A DNA stretch of 64,000 nucleotides from Nitrospira sp. (GTDB taxonomy: Bacteria; Nitrospirota; Nitrospiria; Nitrospirales; Nitrospiraceae). Location: positions 1-64,000 of the forward strand of contig JAURZE010000023.1 of NCBI GenBank assembly GCA_030653545.1, read 5' to 3'. This document shows, piece by piece, positions 8,651 to 17,943 of the stretch; positions within the stretch are counted from its first letter, which is position 1, and each line of letters opens with the position of its first letter. Under the pieces are notes generated by a model. The model was not told the origin of the DNA, searched no databases, and worked only from the letters and a program-made list of their open reading frames with translations. Both the position numbers and the translations under genes were made by a program.

Positions 8651-8940
8651 AAAAACTATCCGCCTCATCAGTGCGCGAGCGGCGAACCGAAAAGAAAAAA
8701 AACGCTACCAAGAAGCGACCGATTGATTATTCGGACATCCCTCCGCTGTCCGACCGGCAACTTGCCTCTCTGCGTCGAGTGGGACGACCTCCATTGGGAG
8801 CGGAACGGCGGCAACTCATTGCCATCCGACTCGACCCCACGGTGCTTCGATGGGTGAAATCTCTCGCAGCCGAGCGGGGGGTCCCCTATCAATCCCTCAT
8901 CAATGACTTGCTGGCGGGAGAGATGCAGAAGGCAAGCTAG
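8647..8940 (+). CDS. brnA: BrnA-like antitoxin (CopG/ribbon-helix-helix family)
   Basis: The 97-residue protein has a basic, disordered N terminus and a C-terminal ribbon-helix-helix: QLIAIRLDPTVLRWVKSLA followed by a helix ending in YQSLINDLL, the form seen in BrnA antitoxins. SDIPPLSDRQLASLRR is also typical of the family's middle part. AGGAG precedes the ATG at 8647, so the in-frame ATG at 8581 is not used here. BrnA binds DNA and normally neutralises BrnT, an RNase encoded upstream; only a stub of that toxin is visible. This may be an orphan antitoxin. Confidence 0.7.
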   Translation: MKKLSASSVRERRTEKKKNATKKRPIDYSDIPPLSDRQLASLRRVGRPPLGAERRQLIAIRLDPTVLRWVKSLAAERGVPYQSLINDLLAGEMQKAS

Positions 8941-9196
8941 ACTCACCGCCTCCTCCAAACTCACCGCGAAAATGATGGAATGGAAGCGCGCCTCCACGAA
9001 GGCCGCCTGACTTCTTGCTCTGGAGAAATTCCCTTCCCCTATGGAATTTCTCCAGAACCCTTCCCCATTCAAGCGCCGACCATCATTCGCCAATCGAATC
9101 AACTTGTCAGCGTAAGCATATGTTTCAACAGGACTTAACATCGCTTCGCACATCCCCTCACTCCCCGGCATAGTCCCTGCGATACCGCTCCCTATA

Positions 9197-9628
9197 ATGG
9201 TGCCGCACTCTTCCATTCTCTTGATCGACGACAGCCCCGGCGAGTGTGAACTGTTTCACCTGGCGCTGGTTCAGACCGGGTTGGATGTCACGCTCTATAC
9301 GGAGCAGGATGCCGGGTCAGCGTTTCAGTTCCTGAACAACCATACTGACTTGCCCGCTTTAATTCTGCTCGACTGGCACCTCGGCAAGCAGCGGGGCGAT
9401 ACGCTTCTAAAACGGCTGCGGGCAGACTCCCGCCTTGCCGCCATCCCCGTCGTCGTCTTTACCACCTCCGACGATGCGTCCGACCTCTCTCTCGCCTATG
9501 CCAGCGGCGCGAACGGCTATGTCGTGAAACCGGGGACCTTCGCCGAACTCATTCAATGCACGAGTGCTATCTGCCGATACTGGCTGGAACGGAATCGCGT
9601 GCCTCATATGGTAGGAACCCCATGCTGA
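9197..9628 (+). CDS. Single-domain response regulator (receiver only)
   Basis: The 143 residues form one CheY-like receiver: the acidic pair D11-D12 in LLIDDSP, phosphoacceptor D59 in LILLDWHLG, a conserved Thr in VFTTSD, and the Lys in YVVKPG. There is no output domain. It resembles Rcp1-type regulators. The gene's end overlaps the start of the RND pump gene by seven bases, so it is the first gene of the efflux operon by position. A receiver coupled this tightly to a pump is unusual and may reflect co-regulation. The partner kinase is not adjacent. Confidence 0.85.
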   Translation: MVPHSSILLIDDSPGECELFHLALVQTGLDVTLYTEQDAGSAFQFLNNHTDLPALILLDWHLGKQRGDTLLKRLRADSRLAAIPVVVFTTSDDASDLSLAYASGANGYVVKPGTFAELIQCTSAICRYWLERNRVPHMVGTPC

Positions 9629-12600
9629 CCAAAGCTGCGCTGAAGAACCCCTACGCCGTCTTCGCCGTCTGCATGATCGCCCTGATCCTTGGCGCCGTGT
9701 CCTACAAGAAGATGCGCGTGGACATCTTCCCGGAAATCAAAATCCCCTCCATCCTCGTCACCACCTTCTACCGGGGCTTGAGCCCCGGCGAGATGGAGGG
9801 CGCCATCACCCTCCGCATGGAACAGCGCTTCGTCGAAGCGAGCTACGTCGAGCACATCGAGTCCCAGTCGCTCGCGGGGATGAGCTACATCAAGGTCTTC
9901 TTCCAGCCCGAATACAGTATCGACTCGGCACAATCGGAACTGACCAGCCTGGCCTATAGCATCATCCGGCTGCTGCCGCCCGGCGTCTATCCGCCCTCGG
10001 TCTATAAGTTCGGCGTGTCCAGCTTACCGGTGGGACTGCTCTCCGTGAGCAGCGATACGCTCGGCCCCAAAGAGATCCGCGATCTGGCCTACTTCACCGT
10101 GCGCCAGCAGATCGCCAACATCCCCGGCATTTCCTTCGGCCCGCCGCTCGGCGGCAAAGTCCGGCAGATCACCGTGTTCATGGATCAGCAGCGCATGCTG
10201 GCGCGCGGCGTCTCGCCCTCCGACGTGGTGAAGGCGATCAATGCGCAAAGCGCGATTATTCCGGCGGGCAACGTCAAGCTGGGCGATCTGGACTATTACG
10301 TCTACTCCAACAGCCTGATCGACGTGGTGGACCAGATCAACGACATCCCCATCAAGGTGGTGAACGGCACGCCGATTCTCGTCCGGGATATCGGCACGGC
10401 GTCGGACAGCTCCGCGATTCAAACGTCGATCGTGCGGGTCAACGGCCGCGAGGCGACATATCTCCCGATCACCAGACAGGAAGGCGCCAATACGCTGGAA
10501 GTGACCGACGGGATTCGCGCGAAGCTGTCGAAACTCACGGAAATTCCTGCGAACACCTCGGTGAAATTCATCTACGATCAATCGCTCTATATCCGCCAGG
10601 CCATCGCCAATTTGCAGAAGGAAGGGTTGCTCGGCGCCGGCTTGGCCGGCCTCATGATCTTCCTCTTCCTGCGCAGCATCAAAGCGGCGCTCGTCGTCGG
10701 CCTGGCCATTCCCCTTTCGCTGACGGCCGCTTTGGTCGCGCTCTATCTGACCGGCCAATCGGTGAACATCATGACGCTGGGCGGATTGGCCCTGGTCATC
10801 GGGACGTTGCTGGACAACAACATCGTCGTGCAGGAAAATCTCCATCGCCATTTGCTCATGGGCAAGAGCGGCCGCGCGGCGGCCGAAGACAGCGCCGTCG
10901 AACTGACACTGCCCATTCTTGTGGCCACGATCTGCATTCTGATCGTCTATCTGCCGATCGTCTTCTTCTCCGGAATCATCAAGTATCTCTTCGTGCCGCT
11001 GGCCATGACCGTGGCGTTTGCCATGCTGGCGGACTATGCCGTCTCCATGACCGTGACGCCGGTGGTGCTGGCGCGGCTCTATCAGCATGGGCATGGCAAC
11101 GGGTCGCAGGAAGAAGAAGACGCCAAAGACTGGTTTCGCTTCGTGCTGGCGCTCTATGAACCGGTCCTCCGCGCCGGCGTCCGTTTCAAAGCCCTGGTAA
11201 TGCTCCTGGCGCTGCTCGCGCTGATCGGCACCGGCGCATTGTTGCTCCCGCAACTCCATACCGAGTTCTTTCCCCGAGTCGACGCGGGCAATTTCACGAT
11301 GACCGTCAGCGCGCCGGAAGGCTCGCGCATCGAGAAGACCACGGCGATCGTGGCCGAGCTCGAAAAACTCGTACAGGACACCATCCCCAAGCAGGACCTG
11401 GAAGAAGTGGTCTCCAACACCGGTCTCTACTTCGGCGATGCCGCCCGCTTCGCGCCCAACACCGGCAACCATACCGCCTTTATCCTGGTCAATCTTGTCA
11501 CCGGGCATGAAGGCCGTACCGACGACTACATCGCCACCCTGCGCACGAAAGTCCGCCAGGCGCTCCCCGGTGTGGAAGTGAGCTTTTCAACCGGCGGCAT
11601 CATCAGCGACGTGCTGAACTTCGGCCTGCGCGCGCCGATCGACATTCAAGTCAAAGGCCCCCGGCTGGATCTGATTCGCCCGGTCGCCGAACAGATCCGC
11701 GATAAGGTCGCGCAGGTGGCCAATACCAGCGACGTGCGCATCAAGCAGGGCAAGAGCTATCCGGAACTGCACGTGAACGTGGACCGGACGAAAGCCGCCT
11801 ACTACGGCATCACCCAGGACCGCGTGATCGTGGATGTCATCACCGGCATCAGTTCGAATATCGCCTTGAGCCCCAATTACTGGCTCGATCCCAAAACCGC
11901 CAACGGCTATTTCCTCCTCGCGCAATATCCCGAACAGTCGCTCACGAAGACGGAAGATCTCCTGAACATCCCAATCATCGGCGCGCGGACCCCGCTGAAC
12001 CCCACGTCGTCGCTGACCACCGCCGGCAGCGGCGGGTCGATTGTCGCGCTGCAAAACACGCCGTTCGCCGGACGCAACCTGGATCTTTCGAACGGCTTCT
12101 ACGCATCGGACGACCGGCGCGGCCCGCCGGTGCTGCTGCGCGACGTGGCCTCGCTGGAGATGAAGACCGGGCCGGACAGCGTGGACCACTACGACCTGTC
12201 CCGCCTGATCAACGTGCTCGTCACGCCGGTAGGCAACGATCTGGGCCACGTCGCCGCGGATATCGAACGGGTGCTCGCCACCGTGCCACTGCCGAAAGAT
12301 GTCACGATCGCCATCAAGGGCGAGGTCGCCAACATGCGCAGCGCCTTCAGCAACTTCGCGCTGGCCCTGCCGCTGGCCGTGCTGCTGATCTATCTGGTGA
12401 TGGTCGGGCTGTTCCGCTCGATGATCGATCCGCTGATCATCCTGATCGCCGTGCCGCTCGGCTGGATCGGCACCGTCCTCATGCTGCACCTGACCAATAC
12501 CTCCGTGAACGTGGAGTCGATGATCGGCACCCTGATGATGATGGGCATCGTCGTCTCCAACAGTATTCTCCTGGTCGATTTTGCCAACCGCATGGTGGCA

Positions 12601-12885
12601 TCCGGCGCTTCCGCCGAACAAGCCGTGCTGGAAGCGGGCAAGCGGCGCATCCGGCCGATTCTCATGACGGCGCTCGCGACGATTCTCGGTCTGCTGCCAC
12701 TCGCCCTCGGATTCGGCGAAGGCAATGAAACGATGGTCCCGCTGGCTCGCGCCGTCGTCGGCGGCCTGGCTGTGTCCACCGTGATGACGTTATTGGTCGT
12801 GCCGGTGTTGCATGCGCTGGTGCTGGGGCGACGCGTTCCCGCCGGCGCCGCTCCTGAACCGGCTGTGATGGAAGAGGATATCTAA
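9622..12885 (+). CDS. RND-family efflux pump, inner-membrane permease
   Basis: The 1087-residue protein is a resistance-nodulation-division transporter that uses the proton gradient to export substrates through a tripartite complex. An N-terminal helix (residues 10-27) is followed by the VDIFPEI motif, a large periplasmic domain, helices from about 340 to 500, a second periplasmic domain and the C-terminal helix bundle. Proton-relay positions differ from AcrB: the TM4 motif reads LLDNNIVVQEN (one Asp, then Asn), and TM10 reads GIVVSNSILLVDFA, with Ser where AcrB has Lys940. The ATG at 9622 has AGGA upstream. The next two genes encode the adaptor and outer channel. The substrate is unknown. 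Confidence 0.9.
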   Translation: MLTKAALKNPYAVFAVCMIALILGAVSYKKMRVDIFPEIKIPSILVTTFYRGLSPGEMEGAITLRMEQRFVEASYVEHIESQSLAGMSYIKVFFQPEYSIDSAQSELTSLAYSIIRLLPPGVYPPSVYKFGVSSLPVGLLSVSSDTLGPKEIRDLAYFTVRQQIANIPGISFGPPLGGKVRQITVFMDQQRMLARGVSPSDVVKAINAQSAIIPAGNVKLGDLDYYVYSNSLIDVVDQINDIPIKVVNGTPILVRDIGTASDSSAIQTSIVRVNGREATYLPITRQEGANTLEVTDGIRAKLSKLTEIPANTSVKFIYDQSLYIRQAIANLQKEGLLGAGLAGLMIFLFLRSIKAALVVGLAIPLSLTAALVALYLTGQSVNIMTLGGLALVIGTLLDNNIVVQENLHRHLLMGKSGRAAAEDSAVELTLPILVATICILIVYLPIVFFSGIIKYLFVPLAMTVAFAMLADYAVSMTVTPVVLARLYQHGHGNGSQEEEDAKDWFRFVLALYEPVLRAGVRFKALVMLLALLALIGTGALLLPQLHTEFFPRVDAGNFTMTVSAPEGSRIEKTTAIVAELEKLVQDTIPKQDLEEVVSNTGLYFGDAARFAPNTGNHTAFILVNLVTGHEGRTDDYIATLRTKVRQALPGVEVSFSTGGIISDVLNFGLRAPIDIQVKGPRLDLIRPVAEQIRDKVAQVANTSDVRIKQGKSYPELHVNVDRTKAAYYGITQDRVIVDVITGISSNIALSPNYWLDPKTANGYFLLAQYPEQSLTKTEDLLNIPIIGARTPLNPTSSLTTAGSGGSIVALQNTPFAGRNLDLSNGFYASDDRRGPPVLLRDVASLEMKTGPDSVDHYDLSRLINVLVTPVGNDLGHVAADIERVLATVPLPKDVTIAIKGEVANMRSAFSNFALALPLAVLLIYLVMVGLFRSMIDPLIILIAVPLGWIGTVLMLHLTNTSVNVESMIGTLMMMGIVVSNSILLVDFANRMVASGASAEQAVLEAGKRRIRPILMTALATILGLLPLALGFGEGNETMVPLARAVVGGLAVSTVMTLLVVPVLHALVLGRRVPAGAAPEPAVMEEDI

Positions 12886-12886
12886 G

Positions 12887-14086
12887 ATGATGCTGAACCG
12901 GACGGTCTGCTGCATGGCCCTGTTGCTCTCGACGCTCTTCGGCTGCCAGCGGGATGAACCGCCGCAGAAGGCGGCCTCCAACGGCACCGCCGAGAACGGC
13001 GCCCCGGTCGTGACCGATACCCAGCCGGTGGATGTGCAGGTGACGAAACCGGTCAGGCAGCCGCTGATCTATACGATCACTCTGCCGGCCAATATCAGCC
13101 CGCGCTATCAAACTACGCTCTACGCCAAAGTCTCCGGTTATCTGAAGTGGATCGGTCCGGACAAGGGCGATCACGTGAAGAAGAACCAGGTCGTCGCGAT
13201 CATCGATGCGCCCGAAGTGGAAGAGCAGTACCAGCAGGCAGTGGCCGATTACAAGATCAAGAAGATCACCTTCGAACGCTTGGACAAGGTGCTGCACGAA
13301 TCGCCGGATGTCATCGCGAAGCAGGATGTCGATGTGGCCGAAGCGACCTACGAAGGCGCGAAGAATCTCATGCAGCAGCGAGCCGCCATGCGCGAGTATA
13401 CGAAGGTGCGCGCGCCCTACGACGGCATCGTCACCGCGCGCTTCGCCGATCCCGGCGCGTTGATCCAGATCGCGACATCGTCCGCGACCAATGCGATTCC
13501 CCTCTTCACCGTCATGGATCTGGATACGGTGCGGGTCTATGCCAACGTGCCGCAGGACGAATCCTCCTGGATCACGCCCGGCAAGACCAAGGCGAGAGTG
13601 CTCTTGAAGGAACTGCCGGATCGCTCCTTCGCCGGCATGATCACCCGCTCCACGCTCGCGCTCGATCCTTCCACCAGGAGCTTGCTGGTGGAACTTGACC
13701 TGCCCAATCCCGACCATGTCTTGCGGCCCGGCACCTACGCCGAACTGGCCTTGGACCTGCGCGAGATTCCCGATGCGCTGGCCCTGCCGCCGCAAGCCGT
13801 GACCAGCGGCCAGAAGGGCAAATCCGTGTTTATCATCGCTCACGGCAAGGCGAAGTCCGTTCCAGTGCAGACCGGCATCACGAACGGGACGTGGATCGAG
13901 ATCACCAACGGGCTCGACGGCTCTGAAGACGTCGTGGTAGTCGGCAAGCGGAAACTTCTGGAAGGCTCTCCCGTGCAGGCCGCCCCGTTCAAAATGCCGG
14001 ACGCCAAACCCTCACAGCAGAAATTCGACCGGCGCTCGGCAGGCCAGCCGCCCTCGCCGACGCCATACGAAGGAGCCAAGCCATGA
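12887..14086 (+). CDS. RND efflux periplasmic adaptor (membrane fusion lipoprotein)
   Basis: The 399-residue protein has a lipoprotein signal (lipobox LFGC near residue 20), then the barrel-sandwich, helical hairpin and beta-barrel layout of HlyD/AcrA adaptors. YAKVSGYLKWIGPDKGDHVK is the biotinyl-lipoyl-like half and VRAPYDGIVTARFADPGALI the matching half after the hairpin. It bridges the pump and the TolC-like channel in the periplasm. Its start lies one base after the pump's stop codon, and its end overlaps the next gene by ATGA. Its C terminus is Pro/Lys-rich and likely flexible. Confidence 0.9.
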   Translation: MMLNRTVCCMALLLSTLFGCQRDEPPQKAASNGTAENGAPVVTDTQPVDVQVTKPVRQPLIYTITLPANISPRYQTTLYAKVSGYLKWIGPDKGDHVKKNQVVAIIDAPEVEEQYQQAVADYKIKKITFERLDKVLHESPDVIAKQDVDVAEATYEGAKNLMQQRAAMREYTKVRAPYDGIVTARFADPGALIQIATSSATNAIPLFTVMDLDTVRVYANVPQDESSWITPGKTKARVLLKELPDRSFAGMITRSTLALDPSTRSLLVELDLPNPDHVLRPGTYAELALDLREIPDALALPPQAVTSGQKGKSVFIIAHGKAKSVPVQTGITNGTWIEITNGLDGSEDVVVVGKRKLLEGSPVQAAPFKMPDAKPSQQKFDRRSAGQPPSPTPYEGAKP

Positions 14087-15441
14087 TGACCATTCGATCG
14101 ACTACGCTGTTACTCTCCATGTTCTTGGTGATCCCTGGGCTGGCGACAGCGCAACCAACCGGTTCAACCGACGCGACCGCCAAGGGCCGCTTTCTCGGTC
14201 TGCAGCAGGCGATTGAAACCGGCTTGCAGAACCATCCGATCGTGCAGGAGGCCAACGCCGGTCTCGCCGCCTCCAGCGCGAGGACGGATCAGACCAAGTC
14301 GCTCTACTATCCGCAAGTCTTTGCGAACGCCGACGGCACAGCCGGGGCCGGGCGCCTCAATCCCCGCTTCCTGGTCGGCGGCGGCCTGCTTCAACCCAAC
14401 TTGAGCAACTACACCGCCGGCGTGCTGGCCAGCCAGCGAATCTACGATTTCGGTTTCACGAAGAATCTGGTGGAGTCGTCCCAGTACGGCGAGCGGGCGC
14501 AGGAACAGGACGTCAACGCCCGGCGCGCGCTCGTGATCGTCTCCATTCAACGCAGCTATTTGAACAGTCTCAAACGCCAGAGGCTTGTCCACATCGCGGA
14601 AGAAACGGTGCGGGAACGCGGGATCATTACCGGCCAGATCGAGACGCTCTATCGCCAGCAGCTCAAGTCCAAACTGGATCTGGACCTGGTCAAAGTGGAG
14701 CTGGTCAATGCGGAATCGCTGCTCGTCCGCAGCCGGAATGATTTGAAGTCCAGTTTCGCCGACCTCAATCGCACGATGGGCATCGCCGGATCGGAGGATT
14801 ACACGCTGGAAGACGTCACCACCGATGTGAAAATTCCGCGCGCGCTGGGCGATCTGATCGTCGAGAGTCTAGGCCACCCGGAGCTGAAGCGAGCCAAAGA
14901 ACAGACTGCATCGGCCGAGGCGAAGAAACGGGCCATGAAGAGCCAATACCTGCCGACGGTCTCCGCTATTGCGAGCGGCGGCTACTACGACACCTTCGAT
15001 CCCAACCGTAATGTGGCGACCGGGGGCTGGTGGGCGGCGGGCGGAATGGTCTCCATGCCGCTCTTTACCGGCGGGCTCATCGAAAATCAGGTGAAGGAAG
15101 CGGCGGCGCAACAGGCGGCAGCCCAGGCCCAGAGCAGCAATATCGAACAAGCCCTCACGCAACAGGTCACGAATGCCTACCTCGACACGGTGACGTTTGC
15201 GCAGCAAATCAAACTGGCGGAGGAATTGGTCAAGACGGCGCAGGAAGCCTTAAGTCTCGCCAAGCAACGATACAAACTCGGTCTCGGCACGATTGTGGAA
15301 GTGACGCAGTCGGAGGTGGGGCTCACCACGGCGCAAACCAAACTGGCCGAGGCGCAGTACGATTACAAAATCGCCGAAGTGACACTGGCCTACGCCGCCG
15401 GCGGCAGCGCGCAGTTGCAAATCGACCCCACGATTCGATAG
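14083..15441 (+). CDS. TolC-family outer-membrane efflux channel
   Basis: The 452-residue protein carries a signal peptide ending near ATAQP, then two outer-membrane efflux protein repeats with long coiled-coil helices, for example SSNIEQALTQQVTNAYLDTV and KQRYKLGLGTIVEVTQSEV. It should form the outer-membrane duct of the RND complex encoded upstream. ATGA overlap with the adaptor gene gives translational coupling. The family length is normal. It is the last gene of the operon and converges on a minus-strand lipoprotein gene. Confidence 0.9.
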   Translation: MMTIRSTTLLLSMFLVIPGLATAQPTGSTDATAKGRFLGLQQAIETGLQNHPIVQEANAGLAASSARTDQTKSLYYPQVFANADGTAGAGRLNPRFLVGGGLLQPNLSNYTAGVLASQRIYDFGFTKNLVESSQYGERAQEQDVNARRALVIVSIQRSYLNSLKRQRLVHIAEETVRERGIITGQIETLYRQQLKSKLDLDLVKVELVNAESLLVRSRNDLKSSFADLNRTMGIAGSEDYTLEDVTTDVKIPRALGDLIVESLGHPELKRAKEQTASAEAKKRAMKSQYLPTVSAIASGGYYDTFDPNRNVATGGWWAAGGMVSMPLFTGGLIENQVKEAAAQQAAAQAQSSNIEQALTQQVTNAYLDTVTFAQQIKLAEELVKTAQEALSLAKQRYKLGLGTIVEVTQSEVGLTTAQTKLAEAQYDYKIAEVTLAYAAGGSAQLQIDPTIR

Positions 15442-15470
15442 CAGGCTGGTGAAAAGGCCCGCCGGTCAGA

Positions 15471-16226
15471 TCAGTTCTCCGGCTGATTGCCGGAGGTCGT
15501 GGAAGACACCGCCGGCGGAGGCGGCAGTTTGCTGAGGTCGATGACCACTTCGTCCGCCCCGTTGGCCAGAACGCCGTCGATCCAACTGCTCTGCGTGCGT
15601 CGCATCGCTTCGTGCGGCTGGAAGAATAAATCAAACCCCTTCGCCGCCGTCGGCCGCATCGGATAGCGCCGGTCGTAAATCATGCCGTAGGTGGGAATCC
15701 CGTAGACGATCTGCCAGTTTCCCAATATCAGATGCAGTTCCGTGCCCTTCATGTACAGGCCGCCCGACGTGACGATACGCTTGGTCGAGGCTTGCGGCTC
15801 GCTCAGATAGAAGGTCACCCGCTCGTTGGGCTTGGCCTGCGCCAGCGCCTCCGCCAGTTGCGCCGACAGGAGCGCAATCTCCTGATCCTGAAACGCCGCC
15901 TGAAACGGCGCGTCTCCCGCAATCCACTTCTGCAACCAGATCCGATGCTCCTGAATGACCAGCCCTTGCAAGAGGGGCCGCAGCACGTCCGGCCCCAGCG
16001 CCGCCGGATGGTTGTTGTGGCTCGGCGGCCACTCCACGAGATAGCCGCGATCCTCTTCCAGCCGCACATAGTTCACGGGATCTTCATAAATCGTCCGTGA
16101 CGGCACCTGCGGAATCGCACAGCCGGCCAGGAGCAGTAGTCCTGAGAATTGAGCACTGAGTGCTGAGTAGAGGACAAGCCTCGATATCCAGATTCGCTTC
16201 TGCTTACTTCCTGACTCAGCACTCAT
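15471..16226 (-). CDS. Putative lipoprotein, unknown function
   Basis: The 251-residue protein has a hydrophobic segment ending in the lipobox LLLLAGC (Cys near residue 36) and a mature part with no domain I recognise. The C terminus is Pro/Ser-rich. The ATG at 16226 and part of the pre-lipobox segment (YSALSAQFSG) fall in a TGAGTGCTGAGT-type simple repeat, so the repeat seems to encode part of the export signal. No other in-frame start of the usual kind precedes the lipobox. It follows the cyclophilin gene closely on the same strand. Confidence 0.6.
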   Translation of the reverse strand: MSAESGSKQKRIWISRLVLYSALSAQFSGLLLLAGCAIPQVPSRTIYEDPVNYVRLEEDRGYLVEWPPSHNNHPAALGPDVLRPLLQGLVIQEHRIWLQKWIAGDAPFQAAFQDQEIALLSAQLAEALAQAKPNERVTFYLSEPQASTKRIVTSGGLYMKGTELHLILGNWQIVYGIPTYGMIYDRRYPMRPTAAKGFDLFFQPHEAMRRTQSSWIDGVLANGADEVVIDLSKLPPPPAVSSTTSGNQPEN

Positions 16227-16244
16227 AACTCAACACCCAGCACT
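16143..16244. repeat. Degenerate TGAGTGCTGAGT-type repeats
   Basis: Blocks at 16143-16170 and 16211-16244 consist of variants of CACTGAGTGCTGAGT and its complement (GACTCAGCACTCA, AACTCAACACCCAGCACT). They flank and enter the 5' end of the lipoprotein gene. They look like filler-type low-complexity repeats; no transposase signal accompanies them. Confidence 0.5.
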
Positions 16245-16754
16245 TCAATCCGCGATCGTGACGGTCATCTCGACGCGTTCGAGGGGATTGTCGTTCCCGT
16301 CGCGTTTCATGCTGACGACTTTATCCGCCACGTCCATGCCGGTCACGACTTCGGCAAACACCGTGTACTGCCAGTCCAGGAAATTGGCGTCCGCCACGCA
16401 GATGAAGAATTGCGAGCCGGCGCTGTCCGGATCGTTCGAGCGGGCCATCGAGACGATGCCGCGCTTATGCGGCTTGCTGTTGAACTCCGCCTTCACTTTA
16501 TGGCCGGGGCCGCCCATGCCGTGCATCGACCGGTCGGGATTCTTGCTGTTGGGATCGCCGCCCTGAATCATGAATCCGGGAATCACTCGGTGGAAGGTGG
16601 TCCCGTTATAGAAGCCCTTCTTCGCGAGATCCGTAAAGTTCTTCACATGGCCCGGCGCCACGTCGGGGAAAAATTTCAACACGATCTCGCCCAACGCCTG
16701 CCCCTTGCTCGCCACGCTGATCGTCGCCTTCGTCGCACTGCCTGCGTCTGCCAT
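16245..16754 (-). CDS. Peptidyl-prolyl cis-trans isomerase, cyclophilin type
   Basis: The 169-residue single-domain cyclophilin catalyses cis-trans isomerisation of prolyl bonds. The active-site motif FHRVIPGFMIQGGDP is intact near residues 55-70, and GSQFFICVADANFLDWQYTV supplies the second active-site segment including the Trp. There is no signal peptide, so it is cytoplasmic like PpiB. It lies between the beta-propeller protein and a lipoprotein gene on the same strand. Confidence 0.95.
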   Translation of the reverse strand: MADAGSATKATISVASKGQALGEIVLKFFPDVAPGHVKNFTDLAKKGFYNGTTFHRVIPGFMIQGGDPNSKNPDRSMHGMGGPGHKVKAEFNSKPHKRGIVSMARSNDPDSAGSQFFICVADANFLDWQYTVFAEVVTGMDVADKVVSMKRDGNDNPLERVEMTVTIAD

Positions 16755-16773
16755 ATCCTGATCCTTTCATTGG

Positions 16774-17856
16774 TTATCGAAAACGAAATGGCGGCGGGGC
16801 CAACCCCGCATCCAATCCCTGGTTCACTGCCACCCAGCTCTGTCCATCGTCGCTGCGAAACACCCCGGAACTGGTCCCGACATACAGCGGCCCCGTCCCG
16901 CCGCCGGTCATCACTTGAATCGAGAGGTTCGTCAGCCCTTTGTTCAGCGGCGTCCACTGCCGCCCCTTGTCGATCGTTTTGAAGATGCCGTTGCCCGTGG
17001 CCACGATCAGGCCTTCGTCGATGATCACGATGCCGCGAATGGAGTCGTTGGGCAGGGCGCGGCTGATCGCCTTCCAGCTGGACCCGCCGTCTCCGCTGCG
17101 AAACACCCCGCCGTCGAAGGTGCCCGCATAGATCCCCTGCTCCCGGTCGATGGCCAGGACCCGGATGAAGTTCTCGATCATCCCCTCATGGTCTTTGAGA
17201 CCCTGTTGCATACGGACCCATCCGGCGGCGTTCTGCTTGAACCGGAGAATGCCCTTGCCCGAGGTGCCCGCGAAGAGCGTGCCGTCGGTCGACCGCACCA
17301 GCGCATGAACCAGCACATCGTCCAACCCGGTAGTCACGATCGTCCATTTATCGCCGGCCGCGTTCAAACGATAGGCTCCGCCCGACGTCCCGGCATAGAG
17401 CCCTTCGTTGGTCACCAGCAACGACTTGATCTCCAGCCGCTTCAAGCCGTCGTTGATCGACTGCCAGGACTTGCCCTCGTCTTTGGACCGGAACACGCCG
17501 CCGCGGAACGTCCCGGCATAGACCGCTCCGTCCCGCCCGGTCGCCATTGTCAGAATGAAGGGATCGTTGACGCCGGCGCCGACGCCCGTCCAGGTGCTCC
17601 CCCGGTCGCTGCTGCGGAAAATGCCGTTCCCGAAGGAGCCGGCATAGATCGTATCTTTTCCGGAGAGTGTCAGCGCCTGCACACTCGCAATGGTCTGCCC
17701 GAACGGGCCGTCCGGCCCGAATGCGTCACCGCCCTGGATTTGCCCGTGCGGGGACGGCATGTCCAGCGGCGGAGCCGGCGGCTCCGCCCCCCATGCGACC
17801 GTCGCCAACGTGCAGTACAACAGACTCAGCGATGCGCCACGCATGAGACGCAACAT
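16774..17856 (-). CDS. Secreted beta-propeller protein (YCF48/BNR-like repeats)
   Basis: The roughly 360-residue protein has a signal peptide (MRGASLSLLYCTLATVAWGA) and at least six repeats of a form such as IYAGTFDGGVFRSGDGGSSW, with an Asp-box-like S/TxDxGxxW. These are sialidase/BNR or photosystem-stability-factor (YCF48) type blades and should fold into a propeller outside the cytoplasm. No sialidase catalytic residues are evident, so an enzymatic role is not supported. The start at 17856 is chosen for the signal peptide; upstream in-frame ATGs exist. Confidence 0.75.
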   Translation of the reverse strand: MLRLMRGASLSLLYCTLATVAWGAEPPAPPLDMPSPHGQIQGGDAFGPDGPFGQTIASVQALTLSGKDTIYAGSFGNGIFRSSDRGSTWTGVGAGVNDPFILTMATGRDGAVYAGTFRGGVFRSKDEGKSWQSINDGLKRLEIKSLLVTNEGLYAGTSGGAYRLNAAGDKWTIVTTGLDDVLVHALVRSTDGTLFAGTSGKGILRFKQNAAGWVRMQQGLKDHEGMIENFIRVLAIDREQGIYAGTFDGGVFRSGDGGSSWKAISRALPNDSIRGIVIIDEGLIVATGNGIFKTIDKGRQWTPLNKGLTNLSIQVMTGGGTGPLYVGTSSGVFRSDDGQSWVAVNQGLDAGLAPPPFRFR

Positions 17857-17943
17857 GAATAACCGACACTCATACCGCATTCTTATTCCCATCTCTGGCA
17901 CCCTCGCTCATCACGTCTTCACACTAGCGATATGTGCCGAACG

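Noticed and set aside
9193-9198. TATAAT overlapping the receiver gene start
   Set aside because: The hexamer contains the start codon itself, so it cannot serve this gene's annotated start; no downstream alternative start is convincing.
10024-11508. A 494-codon open frame antisense to the RND pump gene
   Set aside because: It is a shadow of the pump gene: the composition is His/Asp/Gly/Arg-rich and typical of the antisense frame of GC-rich coding sequence, and no domain is visible.
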